Source of the DNA: Occultella aeris
GTDB taxonomy: Bacteria; Actinomycetota; Actinomycetes; Actinomycetales; Beutenbergiaceae
NCBI RefSeq assembly: GCF_902703175.1
Contig: NZ_CACRYJ010000029.1
Coordinates: forward strand, 1-49,323
Direction of reading: 5' to 3'
DNA: 49,323 nt
In this document: positions 41,426 through 49,323 of the stretch, piece by piece
Layout: each line of letters begins with the position of its first letter
Numbering within the stretch: position 1 is the stretch's first letter
Notes under the pieces: generated by a model
Database searches by the model: none
Told to the model about the DNA's origin: nothing
Seen by the model: only the letters and a program-made list of their open reading frames with translations
Position numbers and translations under genes: made by a program

Positions 41426-43600
41426 ATGCCGCAGGTCAATACGCTCACCCCCTCGGTCCCGTGGGTCGAGGTGCGGAGCACGCCGCAGGACTGGGATGAG
41501 GCGGACCCGGCGCTGCTCGCGGCGATGCTCGGCCAGCTGCACCTGATCCGGGCGTTCGAGGAGACCGTGCTGGAACTCGCCGGCGCGGGCCTCGTGCATG
41601 GCCCGGCGCACTCCAGCATCGGGCAGGAGGGCGGCGCCGTCGGATCCATCGTCGGGCTGCGCTCCTCGGACGGGGTCAACGGGTCCCACCGCGGCCACCA
41701 CCAGTTCCTCGCGAAAGCGATCTCACACGTGAGCCCGAGCATCGACCTCACCGCGCTCGTCACCGCGGACATCCGCACCGTGCTGAGCCGCACCCTCGCG
41801 GAGATCCTCGGCCTCGCCCCTGGTTTCTGCAGCGGCCGCGGTGGGTCGATGCACCTGCAGTGGCACGAGGCCGGTGCGCTCGGCACGAACGCGATCGTCG
41901 GCGGGGGAGTGCCGTTCGCCGCAGGCAACGCCTGGGCGCAGCGGCACGCCGGCACCGATGACGTGACGATCTCCTACTTCGGCGACGGCGCCGTGAACAT
42001 CGGGTCGGTGCTGGAGTCGATGAACCTCACCGCGGCCTGGGACCTGCCGCTGTGCTTCTTCATCGAGAACAACCTCTACGCGGTGTCGACGAGCGTCGCC
42101 GAGGCGACCGGCGAGCCACGGCTGTCCGGGCGCGGGCCCGGCTTCGGGATCCCCGCCTGGCGGGTGGACGGGATGGACCCGCTCGCGGTGCACCTCGCCA
42201 CCACGCAGGCCCTCGCGCACCTGCGCGCGGGCAACGGGCCGGCCGTGATCGAGGCGGAGGTCTACCGGTTCTTCCACCAGAACGGCCCCTACCCGGGCAG
42301 CGCGTTCGGCTACCGCAGCAAGGACGAGGAAGCCGCCTGGCGCGCGCGGGACCCGCTCGCGCGGGTGGCCTCCGAGATGGCCGCCCGCGGTCTGCTCACC
42401 GACGACGCCGCGGTGCGCGAACAGGCCTCCGGGGTGATGGCCGAGGTCGCCGCCGAGCTGATCGAGGCGGACCCGGACGGCAAGCCCGGCAGCCGCCGGA
42501 TCCGGCCCGGGCTGTGGCCGGAGCGCACCTTCGTGGACGTCGGGGTCCGCGGCGACGCCCGTGAGCTCGAGGGCGGTCGGACGTTGGAGCCGGCCGAGTA
42601 CACCGGAGAACTCGCCGAGCGCAGCCTCGTCGAGTGCGCGGCCGCCGTCATGGGCCGCCGCATGGAGACCGACGAGCGGTACGTGGTGCTCGGCGAGGAC
42701 GTGCACAAGCTCGCCGGTGGCACGAACGGGGTCACCAAGGGCTTGCCGGCGCGCTTCCCGGGACGGATCCTCGGCACCCCGATCTCGGAGAACGCGTTCG
42801 CCGGGCTCGGCGGCGGCATCGCCCTGGATGGCCGGTTCCGCCCGGTGGTCGAGTTCATGTACCCGGACTTCATGTGGGTGGCGGCCGATCAGGTCTTCAA
42901 CCAGATCGGCAAGGCGCGGCACATGTTCGGCGGCACCAGCGCGGTGCCACTGGTGCTGCGCACGAAGGTCGCCGCGGGCAGCGGCTACGGCTCCCAGCAC
43001 TCGATGGACCCGGCCGGGATCTTCGCGACCAGCCCCGGCTGGCGGATCGTGGCGCCGTCCACCCCGTTCGACTACATCGGCCTCATGAACACCGCGCTGG
43101 CGCTCGATGACCCGGTGCTCGTCCTGGAGCACGTGGACCTGTACCAGACCACCGGCCCGGTGCCCGTCGACGACCTCGACTACCGCATCGAGCTCGGCCG
43201 GGCGTCGGTGCGTAGGCGGGGCGGTGCGCTTACCGTGCTGAGCTATCTGAGCATGGTCAACCACGCACTCGAGGCGGTCGAGCAGCACGGCATCGACGCC
43301 GAGGTGATCGACCTGCGCTGGCTCGACCGGGCGAGCCTGGACTGGGAGACGGTCGGCGAATCGATCCGCAAGACGAACACGGTGCTGATCGTCGAGCAGG
43401 GCGCGGTCGGCACGTCCTACGGCGGGTGGCTGTCGGACGAGATCAACCGGCGGTTCTTCGACTGGCTCGACCAGCCCGTGCAGCGCGTGCACGGGTCGGA
43501 GGCGTCCCCGAGCATCTCCAAGGTCCTCGAACGTGCCGCGATCGCCCGCACCGACGAGGTGCTCGCCGCCCTCGAGCGCGTCGCGACGATGGAGGTGTGA
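41426..43600 (+). CDS. 2-oxoacid dehydrogenase E1, fused alpha and beta subunits
   Basis: A 724-residue thiamine-diphosphate enzyme. The alpha half (to ~residue 390) holds the ThDP motif, GDG at 186-188 through NN at 215-216, plus GHSS-like GPAHSSIGQEGGAVG and SGRGGSMHL. The beta half from ~400 holds VVLGEDVHKLAGGTNGVTKGL, EFMYPDFMWVAADQ and VLVLEHVDLY. Most E1s of this type are two genes; this one is a single chain. The start ATG has AAGGAG upstream. It decarboxylates a 2-oxoacid and hands the acyl group to the E2 three bases downstream. Candidates are acetoin, branched-chain or pyruvate-like substrates. Confidence 0.92.
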   Translation: MPQVNTLTPSVPWVEVRSTPQDWDEADPALLAAMLGQLHLIRAFEETVLELAGAGLVHGPAHSSIGQEGGAVGSIVGLRSSDGVNGSHRGHHQFLAKAISHVSPSIDLTALVTADIRTVLSRTLAEILGLAPGFCSGRGGSMHLQWHEAGALGTNAIVGGGVPFAAGNAWAQRHAGTDDVTISYFGDGAVNIGSVLESMNLTAAWDLPLCFFIENNLYAVSTSVAEATGEPRLSGRGPGFGIPAWRVDGMDPLAVHLATTQALAHLRAGNGPAVIEAEVYRFFHQNGPYPGSAFGYRSKDEEAAWRARDPLARVASEMAARGLLTDDAAVREQASGVMAEVAAELIEADPDGKPGSRRIRPGLWPERTFVDVGVRGDARELEGGRTLEPAEYTGELAERSLVECAAAVMGRRMETDERYVVLGEDVHKLAGGTNGVTKGLPARFPGRILGTPISENAFAGLGGGIALDGRFRPVVEFMYPDFMWVAADQVFNQIGKARHMFGGTSAVPLVLRTKVAAGSGYGSQHSMDPAGIFATSPGWRIVAPSTPFDYIGLMNTALALDDPVLVLEHVDLYQTTGPVPVDDLDYRIELGRASVRRRGGALTVLSYLSMVNHALEAVEQHGIDAEVIDLRWLDRASLDWETVGESIRKTNTVLIVEQGAVGTSYGGWLSDEINRRFFDWLDQPVQRVHGSEASPSISKVLERAAIARTDEVLAALERVATMEV

Positions 43601-43603
43601 GCG

Positions 43604-44968
43604 ATGCCCACCATCGTTCGGATGCCGGAGGTTCTCGCGAATGCCACCGAGGGGGTACTGGCGACCTGGCTGGTCGCGGAGGGCGCGAGCGTGCGCGTCG
43701 GCCAGCCGCTCGCCGAGATCGAGACCGAGAAGGCCGTGGTGGAGTACCAGGCCGAGTCCGACGGCGTCCTCGGGCGCCGGCTCGTGGCCGCCGGCGCGAC
43801 GGTCGACGTCGGCGCACCCATCGCGGTGCTGCTCGCCCCCGGCGAGGACGACGCCGTGTTGGCGGCGTTCCTCGCGCAGGTGGGGCAGGAGGACCCGACG
43901 CCCGACGGCGGAGCGGGCCCGGCTGGTGAGGTCGCCGTCGATGGTGGATCGGGTGGTGGCGCGGGGCCCGACGGCGGAGTGGACTCGGGCGGTCGGGTCG
44001 CCGTAGGTGGTGGGTCGGGTGCCGCGCCGAACGCGCGCGACGATGCCCCGGCCGCGGGCGAGCTCGCCACCCGGGGCGGGCGGATCTTCGCGAGCCCACT
44101 CGCCCGCAAGCTGGCCCGGGACCGAGGCCTCGACCTGGCCTCGTTGCGCGGCTCGGGGCCGCGCGGGCGCATCGTGCGCAGGGACGTCGAGGCCGCCGCG
44201 AGCGCGGCAGACACCACGGACACCACGGACACCGTCCGGGATCAGCCGGCGACCGCCGTCGGGCAGGACCGGTCGGCGAAAGCCGCCGTTGCCTTCACCG
44301 ACGTCCCGCACACCCGGATGCGGCGCGCCATCGCCCGCCGACTGACGGAGTCCAAGGCGACCGTGCCGCATTACTACCTGTCCGCGGAGATCCGCGTCGA
44401 CGCCCTGCTGGACCTGCGCCGTCGGATCAACGCCGACGGCGGCCGGCGCGTCTCCGTGAACGACCTCGTGGTCCGAGCGGTCGCCGCCGCGCACGAACGG
44501 GTGCCGAACCTGAACGCCAGCTGGACCGACGATGCGGTCCGCCACTTCACGGGGGTGGATGTCGCCGTCGCCGTTTCCACCGACCACGGGCTGTACACGC
44601 CGGTGGTCCGGGGCGTGGAGCGGATGCGCCTGCGTGAGCTCAGCGAGGCGATCGCCGACCTCGCCGCGCGGGCGCGCGAGAGACGGCTGCGCCAGGACGA
44701 ACTCGAGGGCGGCTCGTTCACCGTCTCCAACCTCGGTGCCCACGGCGTGCGGGAGTTCGCGGCGATCATCAACCCGCCGCACGCGGGGATCCTCGCCGTC
44801 GGCGCGGCCGAGCAGCGGCCGGTCGTCACCGACGGTGCCCTCGCGATCGCCACCGTGATGACCTGCACATTGTCCGCGGACCACCGGATCGCCGACGGCG
44901 TCGTGGCAGCGCAGTGGCTCGCGGCGTTCACGCGGGTCGTCGAGGAGCCGGTGTCCATGCTCGTCTGA
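43604..44968 (+). CDS. 2-oxoacid dehydrogenase E2 (dihydrolipoamide acyltransferase)
   Basis: A 454-residue E2. Lipoyl domain 1-80 with lipoyl-Lys43 in IETEKAVVEY; Gly-rich linker ~95-150 built from two in-frame 66-base repeats; peripheral-subunit-binding domain ~160-195 (FASPLARKLARDRGLDLASL, GPRGRIVRRDV); catalytic domain to the end with His427/Asp431 in SADHRIADGV. It transfers the acyl group from lipoate to CoA. It lies 3 bases after E1 and its ribosome binding site (GGAGG) is in the E1 end. No E3 (lipoamide dehydrogenase) gene is nearby, so a shared E3 is expected. Confidence 0.95.
   Translation: MPTIVRMPEVLANATEGVLATWLVAEGASVRVGQPLAEIETEKAVVEYQAESDGVLGRRLVAAGATVDVGAPIAVLLAPGEDDAVLAAFLAQVGQEDPTPDGGAGPAGEVAVDGGSGGGAGPDGGVDSGGRVAVGGGSGAAPNARDDAPAAGELATRGGRIFASPLARKLARDRGLDLASLRGSGPRGRIVRRDVEAAASAADTTDTTDTVRDQPATAVGQDRSAKAAVAFTDVPHTRMRRAIARRLTESKATVPHYYLSAEIRVDALLDLRRRINADGGRRVSVNDLVVRAVAAAHERVPNLNASWTDDAVRHFTGVDVAVAVSTDHGLYTPVVRGVERMRLRELSEAIADLAARARERRLRQDELEGGSFTVSNLGAHGVREFAAIINPPHAGILAVGAAEQRPVVTDGALAIATVMTCTLSADHRIADGVVAAQWLAAFTRVVEEPVSMLV
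43901..44032 (+). repeat. two 66-base in-frame repeats coding the E2 linker
   Basis: Units at 43901-43966 and 43967-44032; the first 55 positions match at about 45. Each starts CCCGACGGCGGAG and contains GGTCGCCGT and TGGTGG(A/G)TCGGGTG. Read in frame they give PDGGAGPAGEVAVDGGSGGG and PDGGVDSGGRVAVGGGSG. A related unit interrupts mfd at 2040. Confidence 0.8.
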
Positions 44969-45064
44969 TCCTGGGTCCGTGCCCGCACGGAATCGGGCGA
45001 TCCGAGCATGTTCCGGTGGTGGCACGGATGCCTCGGCCGGGCCGCTCTCCGTACGTTCCGGGGC

Positions 45065-45757
45065 ATGAACATCACCACGCTGAAGCCCAAGGTTCCAATC
45101 GCCCCCGTCGGCCTGTCCAGGACGACCCGTCTCGCCCTGGCCGCCGTCGCTGCGCTCGGCCCGGCTTGCATGGCCGGCTGGGCACTGACCTCCTCCTACG
45201 CGGTCGCCGACTCGATCCCCACCTCGGCCGCGAAGATCATGGCCGATCCCGCCGGTGCGCAACTCAGCGTGCTGCTGCTTTTCCTCGCAGGCCTCCTCGG
45301 GGCCGCGGGTGCACTCGTGGTCGGCGCGGCCGTCCGGCGTGGCGCACCTCGGTTCGGGGGCGCCGCGGCCGCGATCGCGTTCGTCGGGTTCGTCGTCGCG
45401 ACCTATCCCGGACCTGTCGCCGCGATCTCGGTCGCGCCGGCCGCCGGCCTCGACGATGCCCAGGTGCTGAGCCTGATCGCGGCATACGACGCCCAACCGC
45501 TCGCGATGCTGGCGGGCGCGCTGTTCGTCTGTCTGCCTGCCGGCGTCCTGCTGCTCGGCATCGCCGCCGTCCTCGCCGCGCGCCGGGGCACCTGCCCGGT
45601 GTGGGTCGCGGTGCTGCTGATGGCGTCCACACCGGTCATCGTGATCGGCGGTCTCATCTCGGCCCTCGCCATGGGGATCGGCTGGTTGGTCGCCTCGGTG
45701 GCGTTCGGTGCCGCGGCCTGGGTCTATGCGACGGCCGGTGACCGGACCACAATGTGA
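45065..45757 (+). CDS. five-helix integral membrane protein, unknown function
   Basis: A 230-residue membrane protein with about five hydrophobic helices, the first near [19 protein letters not shown], the others around [50 protein letters not shown] and the C-terminal [20 protein letters not shown] short extracytoplasmic loop follows helix 1 ([20 protein letters not shown]). I do not recognise a family. The ATG at 45065 is chosen because the segment upstream is not protein-like. It overlaps the LuxR gene by 4 bases, so the two are coupled and may act together, for example as a sensor partner. Confidence 0.75.
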   Translation: MNITTLKPKVPIAPVGLSRTTRLALAAVAALGPACMAGWALTSSYAVADSIPTSAAKIMADPAGAQLSVLLLFLAGLLGAAGALVVGAAVRRGAPRFGGAAAAIAFVGFVVATYPGPVAAISVAPAAGLDDAQVLSLIAAYDAQPLAMLAGALFVCLPAGVLLLGIAAVLAARRGTCPVWVAVLLMASTPVIVIGGLISALAMGIGWLVASVAFGAAAWVYATAGDRTTM

Positions 45758-47100
45758 TCGTGACCGCGGCGGTCGGTACTCGCAGTCTCCGGGACCTGGG
45801 CCCGTTCTGGGCGTGGGTCCCGGGCTGCCTGCTGCCGCTCTCCTTCGCGGCCGTGGCCTACGCGACCGCACCGGCCCGGGGGATCGATCCGGTCAGCCCC
45901 ACCCTGTTCGTCGTGGGCGTCGGCGCCGTGACCGCCGTGGTGCTGATGTCGGGGTTGGTGCTGCACGGCACAGGGCACCATCGGGTGGCGCGCTGGGTCG
46001 CCGCTCTGGCGCTGTCGCTGGCCGCCTATGCCGCGGTCGCCGGGCTCGCGACGGTGCACGCGTCGTCGTGGGTGGTCGCCTGGGAGGGCGCGTGGTTCAT
46101 CATCCCGGTGACGTTGTGCAGCATCTGTTGCCTCGTAGCGGCCGAGGAACTGCTCGAAGCCCCGGGATCCTTGCGCTGGGGAGGCATCGTGCCCGTGGCG
46201 CTGGCGGTCTGCGGCCTGGTCACCGGGTTCGGGGTGCTCACGTACGAGCCCGACTATGCGGCGTCTGCGCCGCTGGGGCGGACCGTGCTGGGGTCTCCCG
46301 CGGCCGATGCGATCTTCGGCCTGAGCACGCTCGGGTGGATGGTGTCGGCGGCGCTCGCGCCGACGCTCGTGTTCCGCGCCGCCGGTCGATCCGTGGGACT
46401 GCGCCGCGGCCGCCTGACCATCGCGGCCATCGCCGCCGCGACGCCGCTATTGACGCTCGCCACCTGTGTACTGCTGTCGATCGGGTCCGCGGCGAGCCTG
46501 CTGGAGGACGCGATCGCGACCGCCGCGCTGGCCGTGGCGTTCTGCCTCCCGCCCGTCATCGTGGCCCCCGGGCTGGCGGTCGCTTGCGCAGCCCGGGACG
46601 ATGGCGTCACCGGCACGATCGGTCGGGCCGCACAGTGGGTGCTGCGTGCGCTGTGGGTCACGATCACCGCGCAGTTGGCGGCGGTGCTTGCCGCCTTGCT
46701 GGCGGTCGGCGCCGGGACACCGAGTGCGCTCGCGGCCAGCACGGTCGCGGTGGTGCTGTGCGTCGTGTTCGTGGCTGGGTACCGGCCGGTCGAGGCGCGG
46801 GTCGCCCGATTCATGGCGGCGCCCGGTCCGGATGCCCCGGAGAACGAGGCGGTGGGTGCCGCACCGTTGGAGGGGACGCTGAGTCCGCGGGAGCAGGAGG
46901 TGCTCAGGCTCATCGCCGTGGGGCAGAGCAACGCCGCGATCGCCGCCACGCTGGTGGTCTCGGAGCGCACCGTCGACACCCACGTGTCGTCGATATTCAA
47001 CAAGCTCGGGCTCGGCCGGGACGCTGGCACGAATCGACGCGTGCAGGCCGCGGCGACCTGGATCCAGGCCGACCTCGAGCAGCGGCGTCAGGTCAGCTGA
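45754..47100 (+). CDS. membrane-anchored LuxR-family transcriptional regulator
   Basis: A 448-residue protein. Residues 1 to ~350 form about ten hydrophobic helices; a short acidic linker ([17 protein letters not shown]) leads to a C-terminal LuxR/GerE helix-turn-helix ([39 protein letters not shown]). There is no receiver, PAS or kinase domain. This is a one-component regulator that would sense something in or at the membrane and bind DNA from there. The start GTG overlaps the preceding stop. The neighbouring five-helix protein may be its target or partner (inference). Confidence 0.88.
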   Translation: MIVTAAVGTRSLRDLGPFWAWVPGCLLPLSFAAVAYATAPARGIDPVSPTLFVVGVGAVTAVVLMSGLVLHGTGHHRVARWVAALALSLAAYAAVAGLATVHASSWVVAWEGAWFIIPVTLCSICCLVAAEELLEAPGSLRWGGIVPVALAVCGLVTGFGVLTYEPDYAASAPLGRTVLGSPAADAIFGLSTLGWMVSAALAPTLVFRAAGRSVGLRRGRLTIAAIAAATPLLTLATCVLLSIGSAASLLEDAIATAALAVAFCLPPVIVAPGLAVACAARDDGVTGTIGRAAQWVLRALWVTITAQLAAVLAALLAVGAGTPSALAASTVAVVLCVVFVAGYRPVEARVARFMAAPGPDAPENEAVGAAPLEGTLSPREQEVLRLIAVGQSNAAIAATLVVSERTVDTHVSSIFNKLGLGRDAGTNRRVQAAATWIQADLEQRRQVS

Positions 47101-47297
47101 TCGACACTGCGTGGCGAGGTTTGCTCGCTTCCATCGACTCTTCGCATTCTCGGAATCACAGGGTTTCGGGGATAGACACAAGCCCGCGGACGACCTCTCA
47201 ATCCTCAGAGATCACAACGCGTCCCGGTCGGTGGTTCGGGTCGCCCACGGGCTCGGTGCCAATCCAAATGTCGGTGGTCGGTCATAGTGTTCTGGGT

Positions 47298-49323
47298 ATG
47301 GCGCAGGAGCTGGTGAGCGGTGCGGCCCGGGGTGAGGACGAGGGGTCCTCGCGGGTGCAGTTCTGGCCTGCCGGACCGGGCTCGGTCCGGGTGCTGTTGG
47401 CCTCGCAGCGGTCCGGGCTGGAGGCGGCACTGTCGGCGATGGTGGCCGTGTGGGAGGCGTTGCCCGAGGCGGCCCGGTTGGCGCAGATGCTCCCGACGCC
47501 GGCGCTGATGACGCGCATCCAAGCCTTGGACCTGGATGAGGTCGATGATGCGACGTTGGTGGAGGTCGCGGCGGCTGCGCGGCGGGTGCAGGCGGCTGCG
47601 CAGGAGACGTTGACGAGGGCGGCGGCGATCCTGGCGGAGCGGTCGGCGATGAACCAGCCCGCCCTTGCTCTGGTCACCGGTGGGGAGGCGTGCACCGCTG
47701 GTGATGAGCTTTCGATCCGATTTGACCGCGCCGAGGTATGAGTGTTTGTCGCTGGTGCGGCAGGGCATCATGCTCACCACGATCCTGGCGAAGACCGGGA
47801 CCGCGTTGCGGCTGGGCCGCATCGATGTGGCGAAGGCCAAGGTGATGGTCGACGCGTTGTATGAGGTGCCGTGGCAGGCCGCGATGGCGGTCGAGGACCT
47901 GGTGTTGCCCAGGGCGGCGGGTCGGACGCCGCAGCAGTTGCGGCGTGATATTTCGAAGGCGTTGATCAGTGTCGACCCCGATGGCGCGCATGAGCGCGCC
48001 CAGCGTAAGGCGCGTGGCCGGAAGGTCACCCGGCCCCGGGCGTTGCCCGATGGGGCGGCGTCGATGTGGATCGAGGGGCCTGCTCCGGAGGTGTTGGCGT
48101 TGGATGTCGCGCTGGACGCCGCGGCCCGGGCCGCGAAGGCCGATGGTGATGACCGGACCCTGGATCAGTTGCGGTTCGATGCCCTCGCCGGGGTCGGTTC
48201 CCAGGCGTTGGCCACGGGTGAGTTCCCCGACGGCACACCCCTGGCCGGCACGGTGGGTGGGCGGCGGCCGGAGATCCAGGTGATCGTCGCGATCGAGCAC
48301 CTGCTGCCCCCGGACCTCCTCGCAGACGGGGACACGGTCACGGTTACGGGCCAGAACTCTGCCCCGGACACCCCAGCCGGGGTGGCTACCCCACCCGCAG
48401 GGCAGACTCCGGCTGCGGGGCAGGCTCCGGCTGCGGGGCAGACTCCGGCTGCTGGGCAGACTCCGCCCGGTTCGGGTACCCCTGTCGGTTCGGGTATCCC
48501 TACCGGTTCGGGTGGCCCTGACTCGCCGCGCGCTCGGGCGGGATCTGGTGGCCCGTCTGGGGCCGTGACCGGAGCGGGCTCCGGTGACCCAGCTGCGGCC
48601 GGGCCCGACGGCGGCCCGGGTGGTCTAGCCGGGTCGGGCGCGCCCTCTGCCGCACCGACCGCGGCCGACCCGTCGGTGCGGGGTCGGTGTCGGGATCCGT
48701 TGTGTCCGAACTCCGCCACGCCCCGCCAGCACGGGGCTGGGACCGGTGTGGCGGCGTCGGATCCGCATCCGGATCATCCGGATCCGCCGACCCGGTCGAT
48801 CGATCCGGAGTCGGTGCCGATCCTGACCGGGTACGGGCCGATCACCCCGGCCACGGCGCGGGCGATCGCGGCGGGTGGGATCTGGCGGCGCCTGGTCACC
48901 GACCCGCTCTCGGAGGCGGTGCTGGATCTGGGGCATACCCGGTACCGGCCGACCCAGGAGTTGGCCGAGCACATCGTGGCCCGGGACCGCACCTGCGTGC
49001 GGCCCGGTTGCTCGTGCCCCGCGGGAGGGTGCCAGTTGGATCACAACGTGCCCTGGGTCGATGCCCCGGATGGGTCCGACGAGCCCGGCGACCCCTCCGG
49101 TGGGCGGACCTCGGCGGACAACCTGTCTCCGCTATGCGGCCGGGACCACAACCTCAAGACCCACGGCGACTTCGACGTCGAGCAGACCGAACCCGGCGTG
49201 TTCGAGTGGACCACCCCGGCCGGGCTGCGCTACCGCCGCGAACGCGACGAGACCACGACCTTCCTCGGCCACATCATCAACGGCACCCTCCACCCACCCC
49301 GGCCACCCGACGCACCACCACCC
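47298..49323 (+). pseudogene. DUF222/13E12-family HNH endonuclease, frameshifted and cut by the window end
   Basis: Two frames together make one DUF222-HNH protein. The first frame, ATG 47298 to stop 47741, gives the N-terminal helical part ending GDELSIRFDRAEV. The second frame is open from before 47704 to the window end and continues LTAPRYECLSLVRQGIMLTTI. Deleting one T from the TTT at 47721-47723 joins them as DELSIRLTAPRYECLSLVRQG, a normal family sequence. The C-terminal part holds a HNH site: CVRPGCSCPAGGCQLDHNVPW, then SADNLSPLCGRDHNLKTH. Between DUF222 and HNH is a long Pro/Gly-rich region of 18-base repeats. 13E12 genes are multicopy and associated with mobile elements in actinobacteria. 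A sequencing error is possible. Confidence 0.8.
48400..48525 (+). repeat. seven 18-base tandem repeats in the HNH gene
   Basis: Four units of the type GGGCAGACTCCGGCTGCG (48400-48471) are followed by three of the type TCGGGTACCCCTGTCGGT (48472-48525). They stay in frame and code for GQTPAA and SGTPVG-like hexapeptides, a flexible linker between DUF222 and HNH. Confidence 0.85.

Noticed and set aside
44976-44991. Hairpin TCCGTGC/GCACGGA after E2 as terminator
   Set aside because: The stem is short with almost no loop and no T-run follows, so the support is too thin to list.
41723-45871. A 1382-residue open frame on the minus strand
   Set aside because: It runs antisense to the E1, E2 and membrane-protein genes, is Arg/Gly/His-rich and has no family features. 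Long antisense frames are expected at this GC content.
48400-48525. Possible CRISPR or mobile repeat
   Set aside because: The 18-base units are contiguous, in frame and inside a coding region, so they are a coding tandem repeat.

Overview
The window is high-GC DNA with short intergenic gaps, GTG and TTG starts, ATGA-coupled operons and an actinobacterial gene set: mfd, a LytR-CpsA-Psr (LCP) protein, a SurA-like lipoprotein, mazG-eno-ftsB-DUF501-ppx, an F420-type nitroreductase-fold protein and a DUF222/13E12 HNH protein at the right edge. This points to a Micrococcales actinobacterium, possibly near Beutenbergiaceae or Ruaniaceae. The family guess is weak because it rests on gene content alone.

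Layout. (1) 0-5.5 kb: a possible small gene, an LCP cell-wall ligase and mfd, ending in a 48-base hairpin. (2) 5.5-10.7 kb: a LacI-controlled sugar uptake operon (lipoprotein, two permeases, DapA-family aldolase/lyase) with a clear promoter and a perfect 26-base operator. (3) 10.7-12 kb: a deazaflavin-type oxidoreductase and a FitAB/VapBC-like toxin-antitoxin pair. (4) 12-17.5 kb: a five-gene NAD operon, nrtR-nadA-nadB-nadC-cysteine desulfurase, with a symmetric operator shared with a divergent nucleoside hydrolase. (5) 18.6-19.96 kb: a divergent hxlR/azoreductase pair, bounded by the nucleoside hydrolase gene and by a decayed second copy of its last codons. (6) 20-26 kb: the housekeeping run lipoprotein-mazG-eno-ftsB-DUF501-ppx-ydcZ-like, followed by a three-copy array of paired hairpins. 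(7) 26.4-39.4 kb: a catabolic island with a 3-hydroxyisobutyrate-dehydrogenase-like enzyme, an M24 hydrolase with an altered metal site, a succinate-semialdehyde-type dehydrogenase, a LacI regulator, an Old-Yellow-Enzyme/MerR pair, an MFS exporter and a complete branched-chain-amino-acid-type ABC transporter. (8) 39.4-45 kb: a GntR-VOC-methyltransferase group divergent from a fused E1(alpha-beta) and an E2 of a 2-oxoacid dehydrogenase. (9) 45-49.3 kb: a five-helix membrane protein, a membrane-anchored LuxR regulator, and a frameshifted HNH gene running off the window.

How the parts fit. The strongest lead is the 26-39 kb island. Operator-like sequences of the form GCAA-N4-TTGC lie just upstream of the first catabolic gene (two sites), upstream of the ABC transporter and at the start of the MFS gene. 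The LacI protein at the end of the catabolic operon may therefore coordinate uptake and breakdown of one unknown small substrate. The M24 enzyme keeps four of five metal ligands but has Cys where the second Asp should be. The other notable structures are the hairpin array, an in-frame 'PDGG' repeat shared by Mfd and the E2 linker, the duplicated nucleoside hydrolase tail and the symmetric NrtR-type operator.
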